Below, in pieces: positions 21,437-33,196 of a DNA stretch of 64,000 nt. The first letter of the stretch is position 1, and each line of letters starts with the position of its first letter. Made by a program: the position numbers and the translations under genes. Source of the stretch: Berberis thunbergii (lineage: Eukaryota; Streptophyta; Magnoliopsida; Ranunculales; Berberidaceae); NCBI GenBank assembly GCA_003290165.1, contig QNQO01006266.1, positions 27,012 to 91,011 of the forward strand, in the 5' to 3' direction. Below the pieces are notes generated by a model. The model saw only the letters and a program-made list of their open reading frames with translations. It was not told where the DNA came from and ran no database searches.

Positions 21437-23408
21437 ATGTCAGGCCCCACAGCCGACATCCCCCATCCCTTGGGTTCTAGACATGGGGAAGCATCGGCAG
21501 CCCCTAAGCCTTCCTTTGCCCAAATTTTGGGCAAGATTTTGGTGGATGACACTGCGGAGACTCAGGTCGAAGGTACTCGTTTTCGTAAAAAGGGGGCACC
21601 TGCAATTGGCATCATGGCATCGGATGAAGTACGTGGTGAAGCTTTCATGGAGAAACATGTCATCGTTATCAAATTTTCCAGTTACAGACCAACTTTGGCA
21701 GATATTCGAGATTCGATTCACAGATCATGGGGAATTTTGGGCAATTTTTCGCTGGGGTTGCTGAATCAACGTCACGTGTTAGTTCGACTTCAGTCTAAAA
21801 TGGAAGCAAAGAAAGTCCTGTCGCGCGACTCTTTTCTGATTCGTGAAGTTCGGTTTAAAGCTTTCCATTGGCACGATGGTTTCAGTTTGAAGGAAGACCC
21901 TATTTCGGTGCCACTTTGGGTAGAGTTGCCTAACTTACCTTTGCATTTATTTCATCCTCCTATTTTAAAAGCAATTGTCAACTCTTTTGGTGGTTTTTTG
22001 CGGATGGATGATCATACTCGTTGCCTCTCGCGCTCGGGTTTTGCCCGCGTATGCGTGGAGATGTCCTTAGCGGAGAAATTACCACATAGAGTATGGATAG
22101 ACAGGGCAAATAACAGGGGATTCTGGCAAAAGATTGAGTATCCTGGTTTCAAATATTGCGATTTTTGCTCTTTGATAGGTCAGCAAGAGGAGTTTTCCAG
22201 GAAAAAGCTTGGTATTAAGGGCGGAGGGGGAGGCCCGGTTCCCGGTAAAGTGGAAAAGGCAGTACAGCCACAGGTTGAAAACAAAAACATAAAGCAACAA
22301 TACGTTCCCGTTTTCAAAAAATCTAAGTATCAAAATCCCACAGTTGGACCGAGTGGAGCAAATAACAGCCAGGGGGTGGAACTTGAGGAAGGCGTAGGTG
22401 AGCAGAGGCCGGTGGCCAGGGATCTGGTTAATGTGGTTCTGTCAAACAAATTTGAGTCGCTTTCTGAAAACATAGAAGCAGATGGGAGTGAGAAAATGGT
22501 TCATGTCAGTGCTGAGCAGGATCCAGAATCTACCGAAGAATGCCTTCTAGAGGCGGGGTACACAACTTCGAAGATTGCAAATACTATTGGAATTCACGAA
22601 CAGCTGCCACCGCCACCAGATGATGTAATCTCAGGGTCCAAAAGTGGTCGGTCTGATGTCATGACAAAGGACAATACTTGCTCGGAACTTCCCCTTGCGG
22701 CGCAGCCGCATGACGTTTCCTGGCGACACTCAATTGGTGCACTCAGAATCAACGAATGCAGTTGTTTTGGATCAGACTTTGAGTTCTTCAGCGCAACCTG
22801 GAACGGAGAACGCAGCTGTCTTATGCCCGCTGGATCAGTCTTTGTGCAACTCAAGGCCCAGTGTTCCAGCAGGGGATATTTGTGTGGCTTCGTCACAGGA
22901 CGCTCCACCTGCGACCACCGCCAGTCCAAGGATGACCTCTGCTCCCAGGCCCAACCAGTCCCCAGTGCAATGTTGGGTCCAGACTTCCATCGCGGATGTT
23001 GCGCCTTCCCAGACAACGCAGGTAGCAAGGGGCGAATCAACTCATTTGATCACTCAGTCAGAGATGCCATCCATTGAGCATGGATCGAAACAGGACGTAG
23101 GGGCAGGCTTGGGGAAATCAACAGTGTTGGACCGCTTGACAGTGGTTCTGGCCAAGCGAGCAATACCCGCGGCGTCTGGTACGCTTTCAGTGGCCGAGGA
23201 AGCGAGGAAGGACAAGAATGGGGGTGAATTGTTTGATGTTGTTGTCCAGTTGTTCGAGGAGACCCGTGTGTTGAAACAAAAGAAAAAGTCAATGAATACT
23301 ACTACACTTGATAGCGCCACAGATGACAGTGACGTGGTTGTGTCGGACTCGGAGTTGGGGCCGAATTCACAGGGTATTACTGACCTATTTTTTGGGGGCA
23401 CACTCTGA
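21437..23408 (+). pseudogene. LINE ORF1: nucleic-acid-binding protein with DUF4283 domain
   Basis: The likely start is 21437 (MSGPTADIPHPLGSRHGEAS). The DUF4283-like part spans about residues 60-230 (AFMEKHVIVIKFSSYRP, RSWGILGNFSLGLLNQRHV, then VPLWVELPNLPLHLF). A zinc-knuckle-like motif follows as YCDFCSLIGQQEEFSRKK. The usual form has a histidine after the glycine and a final cysteine; both are replaced here, so zinc binding is probably lost. The frame is open to 23077. The C-terminal part lies in another frame (22695-23408, ending DSDVVVSDSELGP and an acidic tail), so a frameshift occurs near 22700. ORF1 proteins package LINE RNA. Confidence 0.75.
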
Positions 23409-23497
23409 TGAGGATCTTCAGAACAAAGTCAAATCGGCGGCTCTTCCGAGCAATCGTTGTAAGACTAAGAGGGGTAAATTTTCTTCCCGTGTTTAAG

Positions 23498-26400
23498 ATG
23501 ATGGAAAATATTATGTTTTGGAATGCTCGTGGGGTTGGTAATCAGGCCACGAGGAGGAGGTTAAAAAGTATGGTTCTGGATAATAAAGTCAGGATCCTTA
23601 TGATTGCGGAGCCCATGATTGACACTAGTAGATCTACGGAGCTTGGTAACAAGCTCCACCTTGGTGGTTTTGCCTCGAACGACACTTTTGGTAGCAAGAT
23701 TTGGATTCTATGGGATACTTCTCTTGCTCTCTCGGTGGTGGATATGTCGGACCAGATCATTCATTGCCAGGTAACATACTCTTCATCAAGAATTTATTTG
23801 ATTTCTTTTGTTTATGCTAAATGTTTTGTGGATGAAAGACGGACCTTTGGTTGAATATGGCCAATTTTGCTTCAAACCATGACATTCCTTGAATAGTCGG
23901 AGGTGATTTTAACACTTATTTGCATTCGGGTGAGAAAGTTGGGGGGGGGGGGGGGGGTAGAGCCGTCCAGGGCAAGCATGTCACAATTCTCCGACTGCAT
24001 TGACAGCAGTGGTTTAATTGATTGTGGATTCTCGGGCCCTCGTCTCACGTGGTGCAATAACAGGCGGGGCAGTGAACGTATTTGGGCGAGACTTGATAGG
24101 ATTTTTGTTAATTCAGCTTGGTTGACAGGTCTGGGCAGCCCTAAAGTGGAACATCTTAGCAGAACTTTTTCAGATCACTCTCCTTTGCTGGCTTCCATGC
24201 CAACCCAATCAAAAATCGGTTTTGTGCCTTTTCGGTTTCTTAATATGTGGACAACTCATCTGGAGTTTCTGGATCTGGTCAAGGACACGTGGATGACTGA
24301 TATGGGTACTATGAGACCCATTGATAGAGTGGATGCCAAACTTAAACTAACACGAAGAGTTCTTATACAGTGGAACAGGACAGTCTTTGGTAATGTGTTC
24401 AGCAGGATCCGCGCCTTAGAGGATGAAATGCAACAGTGGGAAACAACACTGTTGGCGGGGTTTGCTAGTTCCAGCAATAATGGTCTACATGCTGATGCTA
24501 ATTGGGATGTACAGGCTTGCTGCAATTTACATCGATGTAAGGCAGAGTACAGATTAGCTCTCAAACCGGAAGAACTTTATTGGCTTCAAAAATCAGGTGA
24601 AAAAGAGTTCAAGGAGGGGGATGCATGCACTAAGTATTTCTTTGCTTCCACCAGATCAAAACAAAAGCGACGAGCCATCCAGCAGATTACTTTACCGTGC
24701 GGTAGAGTTATTTCGGATCCTGGTGAGATTCTTGTTAAATCCAATGAATTTTTTGCCAATATGATGTCTTCTCCAGGTGATTGTACGGAAGATACAGACT
24801 TGCTTAATTGTCTCCCGAAGTTGGTGGAATCTGGTCAATGTGAGTTTTTGGTCAAACGTCCTTCCTTGGAGGAAGTGAGAGATGTTATTTTTGACATTCC
24901 CAAAAATAGTGCACCAGGGCCGGATGGCTTTACGGCGGATTTCTTTCAGTTTTGTTGGGATTTTTTGATCATGGACATTTGGGAGGCAGCTATACAATTT
25001 TTTGAAGGGGAGGTAATGCCGTCGTCATTTTCGGGGAATTTCATGGCTCTGATTCCAAAAATTGAGAATCCAGTTTCCTTTTCTGATTTTCGCCCAATCA
25101 GTCTGTGCAATGTGATTTACAAGATCTTCAGTAAAATCTTATGCAATAGGCTGGTAGGTATCCTACCTAGGTTGATTTTTCAGGAGCAAGGGGCTTTTGT
25201 TAAAGGCAGGTTCATTGGTGAAAATATTGGCCTTGCGCAGGAATTGATTAGAGATATTAACAGAAAGGTTATTGGAGGTAATGTGGTGCTGAAAATTGAC
25301 ATGGAGAAAGCATATGAGAGAATGGAATGAAATTTTTTGCTTGCAGTTCTTAAAATTTTTTGCTTTAATGGTAGATTTTGCCATCTCATCTCCAACTGTG
25401 TGGCATTTAGTGGATTTTCGGTTTTGCTCCAAGGAGTCTACAAAGGTTTTTTTAGATCCACTAGGGGTTTAAGGCAAGGAGATCCTCTTTCGCCGTTTCT
25501 TTTCATTATTGCCTCTGAAATGTTGAGTAGGGGATTGAAAACAACTTTTAAGAATGAAAAAATTGGGTGTTATTATACTCCCAGGAACTGCAGCCCTATC
25601 TCCCATCTTCTGTATGCAGACGATACTCTCATTTTTCTAAATGGCAGACAGTCCTCAGTCATGGGTTGCATGGAGTTTCTGCGATGGTACTGTCAGTCCT
25701 CGGGCAGAAAATCAATGAAGAAAAAAGTTCTTTTACTTTGGATGACAAGGCAGTAGCGGAGCGCATTGTGGCTTTAAAGAGTTATACTGATTTTCGATTT
25801 CATGTTTGCCCATTGAAATATTTGGGCGGACCAGTGTTCCAAGGGAGAGTTAAAATTTCGTACTTTGAAGATTTAATTACTTAGATTCAGGCTCGTATTC
25901 AGGGATGGAAGGCCAAATTGTTATCCCCAGGAGGCCGACTAATTTTGATTAGGCACGTCCTTAGTTCTATTCCTATTTATATTCTTAGTGCCATGTGTGT
26001 ACCAAGTACAGTTTTAGCTCGAATTATTAGTCTGATGGAGGACTTCTTTTGGGGGGATTGTGAAGGTCATTTAAAGAAAAATTGGGTGTCATGGGACAAC
26101 ATTTGCTTTCCACGTGCGGAAGAAGGTTTGGGAGTTAGAGATTTGAGGGTGGTGATGAAGGTCTTTTGAATCAAGGCTCTTTGGAGACTACTGACCTCAG
26201 ACTCATTATGACTTCTTTTATGAAGAACAAATACTGGATACGAGGCGTTGCTTTAAATATTCAACCGGTCAAAGATGGGTCTTCTCATTTTTTTAAAGAG
26301 ATCATGCTTGGGCGACCGTTTCTTTTGAGTAATTCGCTTTGGCGCATTGGCATGGGGGATATAAGTTTTTTTGAGGAAAACTGGAACTTGGTGGCATCTT

Positions 26401-27689
26401 TCAAGAGACCGACGGTGATGGTTAATCAAGGTTTTTGGCCTTCAGTCAACGAGGTGATTTTGAATAATTTTGAATTGGTTCATCCAGATATTAGAAGCTT
26501 GGCGCGTGGTCTTTTTGCGGATAGATTATGTGGCGAGGCCCATGAGCAGGACACGTGTGTGTGGGTTCCAAGTAATAATGAGATTTTTTCCCTTCAATCA
26601 GCTTATGAACTGTTACGAAAAAATGGGAGGGTCAAGGCACTAAATCAACTACTTTGGCAAGATCTTCTTCCTTCCAGAATATCAGTCTTCGTTTGGAAAT
26701 TACTCCGTAGAGAAATGCCAGTGGATGGGGAATTATACAGATGTGGTATCAGCCTGGCATCTAAATGTCGTTGTTGTAGCTCGCCAAAGCAAGAATCCTT
26801 GAAGCATCTCTTCCTAGATGGCGAATTTGCGATGCAGGTGTGGAGTCATTTTGATAGGATCTTCGACGTACATACACGAAGACCATCAGAAGTCTCAACG
26901 GTGCTAGCCACTTGGTTCAAGAGAGCTAAACGCGATTTGCAAACAGGTGTGCTATTCTTTCTTTCTCCTATGTTCATTCCGTGGGAAATTTGGAAACAAA
27001 GATGCAAATGTGTTTATGAAAATGTTCTCCCAAATCCAGCATATGCAATTTTGAACATTAGGCGTCAGTTGAGATTGGCAAATACTTTTATAACCCCCAA
27101 GCAAGTTAGCATAAACAAGGCCCCCCTACGGGCTTTGGGGTTGAATGTGCTCCCTGTTAAAAGGAAGTTTGTTCGAATTGTTGTTTGACACCCTCCCCCT
27201 TTAGATTTTGTTGCGCTTAATGTGGATGACTCTTCCTGCAAGGACAAGGCAGCCGGCGGTGTGATTATTAGAGACTCGAGGGGTTCATGTGTTGTGGGAA
27301 AACAAATGTTTTTTGGTGCAGGATCCAACAACAAAGCGGAAATTTTGGCTCTTTTGAAGGGGCTCCGCCTCTGTCTTGACTGAGGTTTCAAAAAGGTGGT
27401 TATCCAAACGGATTCGGCTCTTGTTTGCGGTTGGTTTTTAGATTATTTACAAATACCTTGGCATTTGGAGAATATTTTAAAAGAAATTAAGTTATTGGCA
27501 GCGACACTGACGTTAGAGTGTCAACATATCTATAGAGAGGCTAATGCGGTGGCAGATTCATTGGCAGATAGAGCACAAAAAGATCATAGGACTGTTTCTT
27601 TCAATGGGAATGATTTGCCTAGGAAAGTTGCAGGCTTGGTTGTGCTAGACAGATTACATACGGCGTACATTCGCCATGTGGATGAGTAG
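23498..27689 (+). pseudogene. LINE ORF2: endonuclease, reverse transcriptase, RNase H
   Basis: ORF2 starts MMENIMFWNARGVGN at 23498, the N-terminus of an apurinic-type endonuclease. GGDFNTYLHSG at about 23900 and SDHSPLLAS near 24180 are further endonuclease motifs. The RT includes APGPDGFTADFF (24910), FRPISLCNVIYKIFSKIL (25090), RGLRQGDPLSPFLF (25465) and the catalytic YADDTLIF (25615). A zf-RVT segment lies at 26680-26850 (WKLLRREMPVDGELYRCG). An RNase H follows at 27200-27600 (GGVIIRD, NNKAEILALLKGL). Disruptions include a stop near 23890, a 17-base G run at 23941-23957 that changes frame, and stops at 25328, 25754, 25882 and 26167. It copies LINE RNA at target nicks. Confidence 0.85.
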
Positions 27690-28136
27690 CTATCTGATTG
27701 TTCTATGGCTGCGAGAATTTGGAGCTATCAGAGTGTTGCGATGCAGATGCGAATCTTGAGCGCAGGGATTGTTGCGAGATGGACAACAAGTGTGCTAACA
27801 CGTTGGCATCGCTGAGGTGCTAATGCAGTTCCCTGTGGTGCAGGATGCGGGTGTTGCTGCATGAGCATTTGATCATATCTGGCAGTTTGGGCGGTGCCAC
27901 TAGCTCGTTGTATGTTCATGCTGGGGATATCTATGTTTGATGGTCCTCCTTTCAGCGTTGGTGACAGTTTGGACTTGCTTTTAACATTTTGGTTTACGGC
28001 TGTAGCTAAAATTTTGTTTTGATTTTTTTACGGGTAAAGTCGTCATGTACCCCTGTATTGATTGTAAATCAATTTTTTGATAATTAATAAAGGTCTGGCA
28101 TTCCAGAGGTGCCCCTCCCCATTGGAGGTTTAATTA

Positions 28137-28148
28137 AAAAAAAAAAAA
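28137..28148 (+). other. Poly(A) tail of the LINE
   Basis: An A run follows 'gtttaatt' and ends at the second TSD. It marks the 3' end of a target-primed insertion. Confidence 0.85.
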
Positions 28149-28425
28149 GGTTCAGTTAACTTACCCTAAGCCAAAAAGACGAACATGTTTCATTTTCGTT
28201 AAGTTTGTGAAATCCATTATGCAAGAAAATGTTTCAGCAAGGGGAAAAAAACAAAATTCAAGAGTAACAACTAACTGAAGAAACAACGTGATAGTTGTTC
28301 ATATTGGAAGGATCTTAGAGCCAGTTAGTTGACTTCTACGTATCTGCAGGGCAAGTGTAGTTCAACTCTTCACATGTGTTTATCCATCTTTACAAAGACT
28401 GTTGCTCCTCAAATAGTGAAAGCCC

Positions 28426-28630
28426 TTGAGCATCATTGGTTTCATTATATATATAGATGTGGTACCGGTAGCAAATAACACCCAGTTACCTAAACTTTCC
28501 AATTTGATTACCAGACCGACAAAATCTCTCCACCACATTCTGCAATGTAAGACCTATAAATGGTCATGTTCGGTACTTTTAGATTTGAGAATAAACCCTA
28601 GATGTAGAATCTCCAACTCTTCATTTGCAT
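28426..28630 (-). pseudogene. C-terminal fragment of a DUF295/F-box-like gene
   Basis: The minus strand reads YRSYIAECGGEILSVW in one frame, then SLGNWVLFATGTTS in another. DUF295 proteins normally contain a 'SYLVExDGELLxV' strand followed by 'SLGxxxLFxxxxxS' near the C-terminus, so the order fits. It is the downstream continuation of the pieces at 35098-34872 and 40597-41139. The junction with the middle piece is the TSD 'cat' of the CACTA element. Frames are broken. Bases 28164-28425 hold no further recognisable coding sequence. Confidence 0.65.
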
Positions 28631-29055
28631 CACAACACTACAACTCCTTATTTATGACATTTAATAATAGCATTTTGAGCGAGGCTAAGAAATCAGGTTT
28701 TGCAATCAGGATGATGTGGCATCGTTAGAGAAATTTTTTACAACCTCAAGATACACATTAAATCTTTGGAGATTTTATCATTCTTTCCAGATCATGACAC
28801 GTTATCTTGATTACAAAACATAATTGTAAAAACCTAGTTTCCTAGCATTTTAGCATTTTTTTACCTTTGTGCTATAAAATGTTAAGATTTAAGGACAATA
28901 GAGTTTGAAAATGCTACTAAAAGTGGAGCGGGAGCGGGAGACTAAACGATACAACCACTTAATTTGATTTAATGATCTGTGAATTCTCTATCTATTTTCT
29001 AGTCGTTTAATACATGTGACTCGTGTTAACAAGTAATGTGACAGGGTGACACGAC

Positions 29056-29640
29056 TGGTCTTTGGGGTTTCTTCTCAATGCCTCTTTATAATATTTCACA
29101 GCCTCAGTATAATTTTATTGCTTGAAGAACTTGTTAACTTTTTCATATTTAGCGAGGAAAAATTATGCTTCTCATGTTCTTCATTAGTCAATTTTGGATG
29201 AAAGTACTCTTGTTGCTCCAAAATCGTAATTTCTTTGTTCGCCTAGCATTGATGGGCTTTTTTTAGGATTGCAATGCTATGGTAGTGCCTTGTTGAAGGT
29301 TTCAATTGCAGATTCATAATCATTTGAGCATTTCGCCTCTTCACCAAAGCAATACTCTTCCTTGTCAATTCTCTTGCAATCATCTAAAGTCTAAGCGAAG
29401 TTCCTTTCTCTCTAGAGCTTTATCACAGTTCTCCATGCATTATTCATACTCTCCCATCTCCAAGTACACTGCTGACTTGTCAGTAATGGATGAGATATCA
29501 GCATCATCAAGCTCAATTATATGCTGTAATGTAAATGCAGTCTCAACGTCCTTCTTTTTATAAGCAACATTCCCCAATTCATTCCAATGGCGATCAAGCC
29601 ATAAAAGATGTGATTTTTGGTCCAGGAGAAAAGAAGTATC
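29056..29640 (-). pseudogene. Captured fragment of HOP/STI1 (Hsp70-Hsp90 organizing protein)
   Basis: On the minus strand successive frames read ELGNVAYKKKDVETA, IIELDDADISSITDKSAVYL, EMGEYE, MIARELTRKSIALVK, ESAIETFNKA, LEQQEYFHPKLTNEEHEKH and EAVKYYKEALRRNPKD. In this order they match the linker and TPR2A-TPR2B region of plant HOP co-chaperones, which bind Hsp70 and Hsp90 tails through TPR motifs. Frameshifts and stops separate the pieces. I see no clear intron inside this stretch. Because it lies inside CACTA termini that share a TSD, it was probably carried in by the transposon. Confidence 0.8.
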
Positions 29641-29944
29641 GCTTCTGCAAGGTATGTAAATTTCTGCACTATGACTGAAGCTTACTGAAGAAATAGAGTA
29701 ACTACTTATCTCTCTGCCTCCTTATTTCAATCTTTCTTTTCATTGAGTGAAGGATACGTGTATTGTAACATGCATTTATTTTTCTTATTATTGACAAATT
29801 AAGATTTCATGCTTTCATATAAGCCAATAAGCATGGCCTTTAACCGAGGCCAACAACATAAACTGGTTTAGACTTTAGACAATTTTGTTCAGTTAATCCA
29901 TTCATCTATTGTTGGTCTTATATTGCAAGAATAGTGTAACATCC

Positions 29945-30464
29945 TGATAGGATTCTACCTCCTATTAAATATACTTATTCTAGGAGAAAGAAACATCATA
30001 AGAAATGTTGAAGAGTAATGAAGGTTACAGTATGTAAATATGTTGTTACATGTATAACGGTTTAGTGCTCTGTTAGAAATGCTGTGAGTACTCTGTTAGG
30101 AAGGGTTACTGTTAGATGTTCTGTTAGAGTAGCTGTCAATAATGTTAGTGCTATAAATAAGAGAGAAAGAGGAGAAAACATTCAGTCATTGATTTGTAAT
30201 AAGTTTGTACACAAGTGCAACTGCTCTTTGGAGACTGGACATCTCGAATTGTCTACAATTTCTATCAATACAAATTGTTTTCTGTTTCTTTTATCCATTC
30301 TGCTTGACTGCCATTGCAATTCTGCATTCTCTGAATCAATTCCTTAGTCATCAATTGTAATTCCTGCAAGATCAACTCTCTATCTGTTTTGATCTCTGTC
30401 AATTGATTTGCATCTTTTGCTTCCAATCTGCAGAGCAGTATTATAACTAGGTCAGAATTTATCA
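29945..30464 (+). mobile_element. 5' LTR of the internally deleted chromovirus
   Basis: It starts 'tgataggattctacc' and ends 'ggtcagaatttatca'. A TATA-like 'gctataaata' lies near 30150. Confidence 0.85.
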
Positions 30465-30480
30465 AATTGGTATCAATGCA
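30465..30480 (+). other. Primer-binding site (degenerate tRNA-iMet type)
   Basis: 'aattggtatcaatgca' follows the 5' LTR. The first bases match 'tggtatca' of the iMet site, then the match breaks exactly where RNase H-derived sequence seems to begin. Confidence 0.6.
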
Positions 30481-32383
30481 CAAAGGCCCGTGGCTTACTT
30501 TAGTATTGCAAATTCGGTATTGATGCAAGCACAAAGACCAGTGGCTTACTTTAGTCAAGTGTTGGGGCAACGAGCTCGGCTCAAATATATTCACGAGAAG
30601 GAATTGATGGCCATTGTTTTGGTGGTTACAAAATGGAGGGCGTATTTGTTGGGTAGAAAATTCGTGGTTCGCACTGATTAGAAGAGTCTGCGGTTTTTAT
30701 TGGAACATCGGATCATTGGAGCAAAATATCAGAAATGGGTGAGTAAGTTGTTGGGTTACCAATTTGAGATTCAATATAGATCAGGATCTTCGAATACGGC
30801 GGCTGATGCGTTATCCCGATTTCATCCATCGCCTTCTTGCTCTCAACTGGCATTACCCACCTAGCATGACTGGTCTGTATTGCAGTCCGAGATCCAAACT
30901 GATAGTGTTCTTACACAACTGAAACAGAAGGTGTTGCAAGGCTCAGGCAATCCGGGATATACGGTGGTTCAAGACATGTTGTATTACAAAAACAGGTTGG
31001 TCATTCCTAAATCTTCTTATCTCATCCCTATTCTTTTCACTGAGTTTCATGCTTCTAATGTGGGAGGGCACTTTGGGGAGACAAAAACTTATCAGAGGAT
31101 AGCTAAGGAGCTATACTGGGTGGGGATGAAGTCTGATATCAGGAGAAGGGTCAGTGAATGTGAGGTTTGCCAGCGAAACAAAAATATGGCTTTTTCTCCA
31201 GCAGGCTTGCTTCAGCCGATCCCTTTACCCACTCAACTTTGGGACGAAGTTATAATGGATTTTATTGAGGGCTCACTGCGATTTGGAGTTTACGATACCA
31301 TTCTGGTTGTGGTAGATCGTCTGAGCAAATACGCTCATTTTTCAGGATTGAAACACCCATTTTCAGCGAAAGGGGAGGCCTTGGTTTTTTCAAGAGACAT
31401 TATTCGACTTCATGGGACACCAAAGTCTATCATTTTAGACCGCGATAAGGTCTTTCTCAGTAAATTCTGGCAGGAATTGTTTCGCTTACAAGGCACCACC
31501 TTGAAGCATAGCACTGCCTACCACCGCCAAACAGATGGGCAGTCTGAGGTACTTAATCGGTCCATTGAAACACATTTTCGATGTTTTTCTTCTGAAAAAC
31601 CGAAATAGTGGAGCAAGTGGCTTTCGTGGGCTGAATATTGGTATAATACCTCCGTTCATTCGGCTACAGGTTATACCTCTTTCCAGGTTCTCTATGGAAG
31701 GGAACCTCCTCCTCTGATCAGATATGCAATAGGCTCTTCAGTCACTTCTTCAGTCGAACAGTTATTGTTGGACAAAGATAGGATTTTAGAAGATCTAAAG
31801 AATCAGTTATTAAGGGCGCAACAACGCATGAAATTTCAGGCTGATAAATCAAGGCGCGATGAATCATTTGATGTGGGGAGTTACGTATTTTTGAAGATAC
31901 GACCTTATCGCCAGCAGTCCTTGGTTTCTAGGATTAATCATAAATTGTCGGCGCGTTTCTATGGGCCTTATAAAATTTTGGCTAAGGTGGGTTCGGTGGC
32001 TTATCGGTTAGCTCTTCCTGTCACCACAAGGATTCACCCTGTGTTTCATGTCTCCCAGCTGAGGCGTGCAAAGGGGCATTGTTTTCCTGCGAATCCTTTG
32101 CCTGCTCAGCTTAGCAGTGATGGTGAAATGGTGGCTTTTCCTGAATCATTATTGGATGTGCGCCCTAAGGGTAAGGGTGAGTTGGATAAATTTGAGGTTT
32201 TGATTAAATGGCAAAGATTACTTGCGTATGAATCCACTTGGGAAGAATTCGAGTTATTGGATCAGCAGTTTCCTTCTTTTCACCTTGCGGACAAGGTGCG
32301 TTTTTGGGGCGAGGGTATTGATAGGATTCTACCTCCTATTAAATATACTTATTCTAGGAGAAAGAAACATCATAAGAAATGCT
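30481..32383 (+). pseudogene. Truncated pol: RNase H, integrase, chromodomain
   Basis: RNase H is read as RPVAYFSQVLGQRA and HEKELMAIVLVVTKWR. An in-frame stop follows VVRTD at 30679. The GSSNTAADALSRFHPSP segment precedes another stop near 30865. Integrase shows a zinc-binding region (HASNVGGHFGETKTYQRI, CEVCQRN), the core VVDRLSKYAHF with the first Asp, IILDRDKVFLSKFW with the second, and HRQTDGQSEVLNR with the Glu. A stop at about 31606 separates this from the C-terminal half (31765-32385). That half ends in a chromodomain (FEVLIKWQRLLAYESTWEE) and finishes at 32383 inside the 3' LTR. Not functional. Confidence 0.85.
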
Positions 32384-32838
32384 GAAGAGTAATGAAGGTT
32401 ACTGTATGTAAATATGTTGTTACATGTATAACGGTTTAGTGCTCTGTTAGAAATGCTGTGAGTACTCTGTTAGGAAGGGTTACTGTTAGATGTTCTGTTA
32501 GAGTAGCTGTCAATAGTGTTAGTGCTATAAATAAGAAAGAAAGAGGAGAAAACATTTAGTCATTGATTTGTAATAAATTTGTACACAAGAGCAACTGCTC
32601 TTTGGAGACTGGACATCTCGAATTGTCCACAATTTCTATCAATACAAATTGTTCTTTGTTTCTTTTATCCATTCTGCTTGACTGCCATTGCAATTATGCA
32701 TTCTCTGAATCAATTCCTTAGTCATCAATTGTAATTCCTGCGAGATCAACTCTCTATCTGTCTTGATCTCTGTCAATTGATTCGCATCTTTTGCTTCCAA
32801 TCTGCAGAGCAGTATTATAACTAGGTCAGAACTTATCA
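32319..32838 (+). mobile_element. 3' LTR of the internally deleted chromovirus
   Basis: Same length as the left copy (520 bp), starts 'tgataggattctacc' and ends 'ggtcagaacttatca'. Its first 65 bases encode the last residues of the polyprotein (ending YSRRKKHHKKC). Confidence 0.85.
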
Positions 32839-33103
32839 CATCCATGGGCTTTCCATTTTAGACACGAGACATCCTGCTTTATGCCGGCAATCTTATTTCA
32901 TAAAGTGATTTAGGCCACACCTGGAAACATGTTCAAAACCTTAGTAGTTGGACAATTTTATGCTTTATACAATTTCTTGAGAATTGCAAGTACTCAACGA
33001 GCTATTCTGATATTTCTCCACTGTGATTTTGAATATAATGCTTGGACTGTTTGCTTTTAAATTGCTTCTATTGGCTTTTACATACATTAACTTTATTTTA
33101 CAG

Positions 33104-33196
33104 CACATAGCAAAGCAGACAGTACCTTGGTTGACCAATGATTTGATGAAGAAAGGAAAACACTTCATATTGATAAGAAATCCTCACTATATTTTG
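33104..33196 (+). pseudogene. Captured exon of a BCAT-like protein gene
   Basis: The 93-base exon is bordered by 'ttttacag' and 'gtaagt', good acceptor and donor sites. It translates HIAKQTVPWLTNDLMKKGKH and then FILIRNPHYIL. This matches the 'KQ..LPxLxxxLMxxGKHFILIRNPxxIL' segment of plant branched-chain-amino-acid aminotransferase-like proteins (N-terminal sulfotransferase-like domain). Flanking intron sequence came along, so capture was from genomic DNA. No other exon of that gene was found. It lies in the right arm of the CACTA element. Confidence 0.75.

Larger units (their letters stand above)
21110..28149 (+). mobile_element. L1-type LINE, near full length, about 7.0 kb
   Basis: It has ORF1 with a DUF4283-like domain and a degenerate zinc knuckle, ORF2 with endonuclease, RT, zf-RVT and RNase H, a 3' UTR and a poly(A) tail at 28137-28148. 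Probable TSDs are 'gtttagttaactca' at 21096-21109 and 'gttcagttaactta' after the tail (28150-28163), differing at two positions. Stops and frameshifts make it dead. The 5' UTR (21180-21420) contains three degenerate copies of 'ctgcttctttgcgtggtgg'. Confidence 0.9.
29945..32838 (+). mobile_element. Chromovirus-type gypsy element lacking gag, protease and RT
   Basis: Two 520-bp LTRs (29945-30464, 32319-32838) differ at roughly a dozen positions by eye. TSD 'catcc' flanks both ends (29940-29944, 32839-32843). A PBS-like site follows the left LTR. The 1.85-kb interior starts directly with RNase H and ends with a chromodomain that reads into the 3' LTR. Gag, protease and RT are absent. The element lies inside the CACTA transposon and splits it. 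Confidence 0.9.

Noticed and set aside
24256..24997. Minus-strand ORFs of about 100 codons opposite the LINE RT
   Set aside because: They are complements of the conserved RT frame, have no motif, and are not supported by context.
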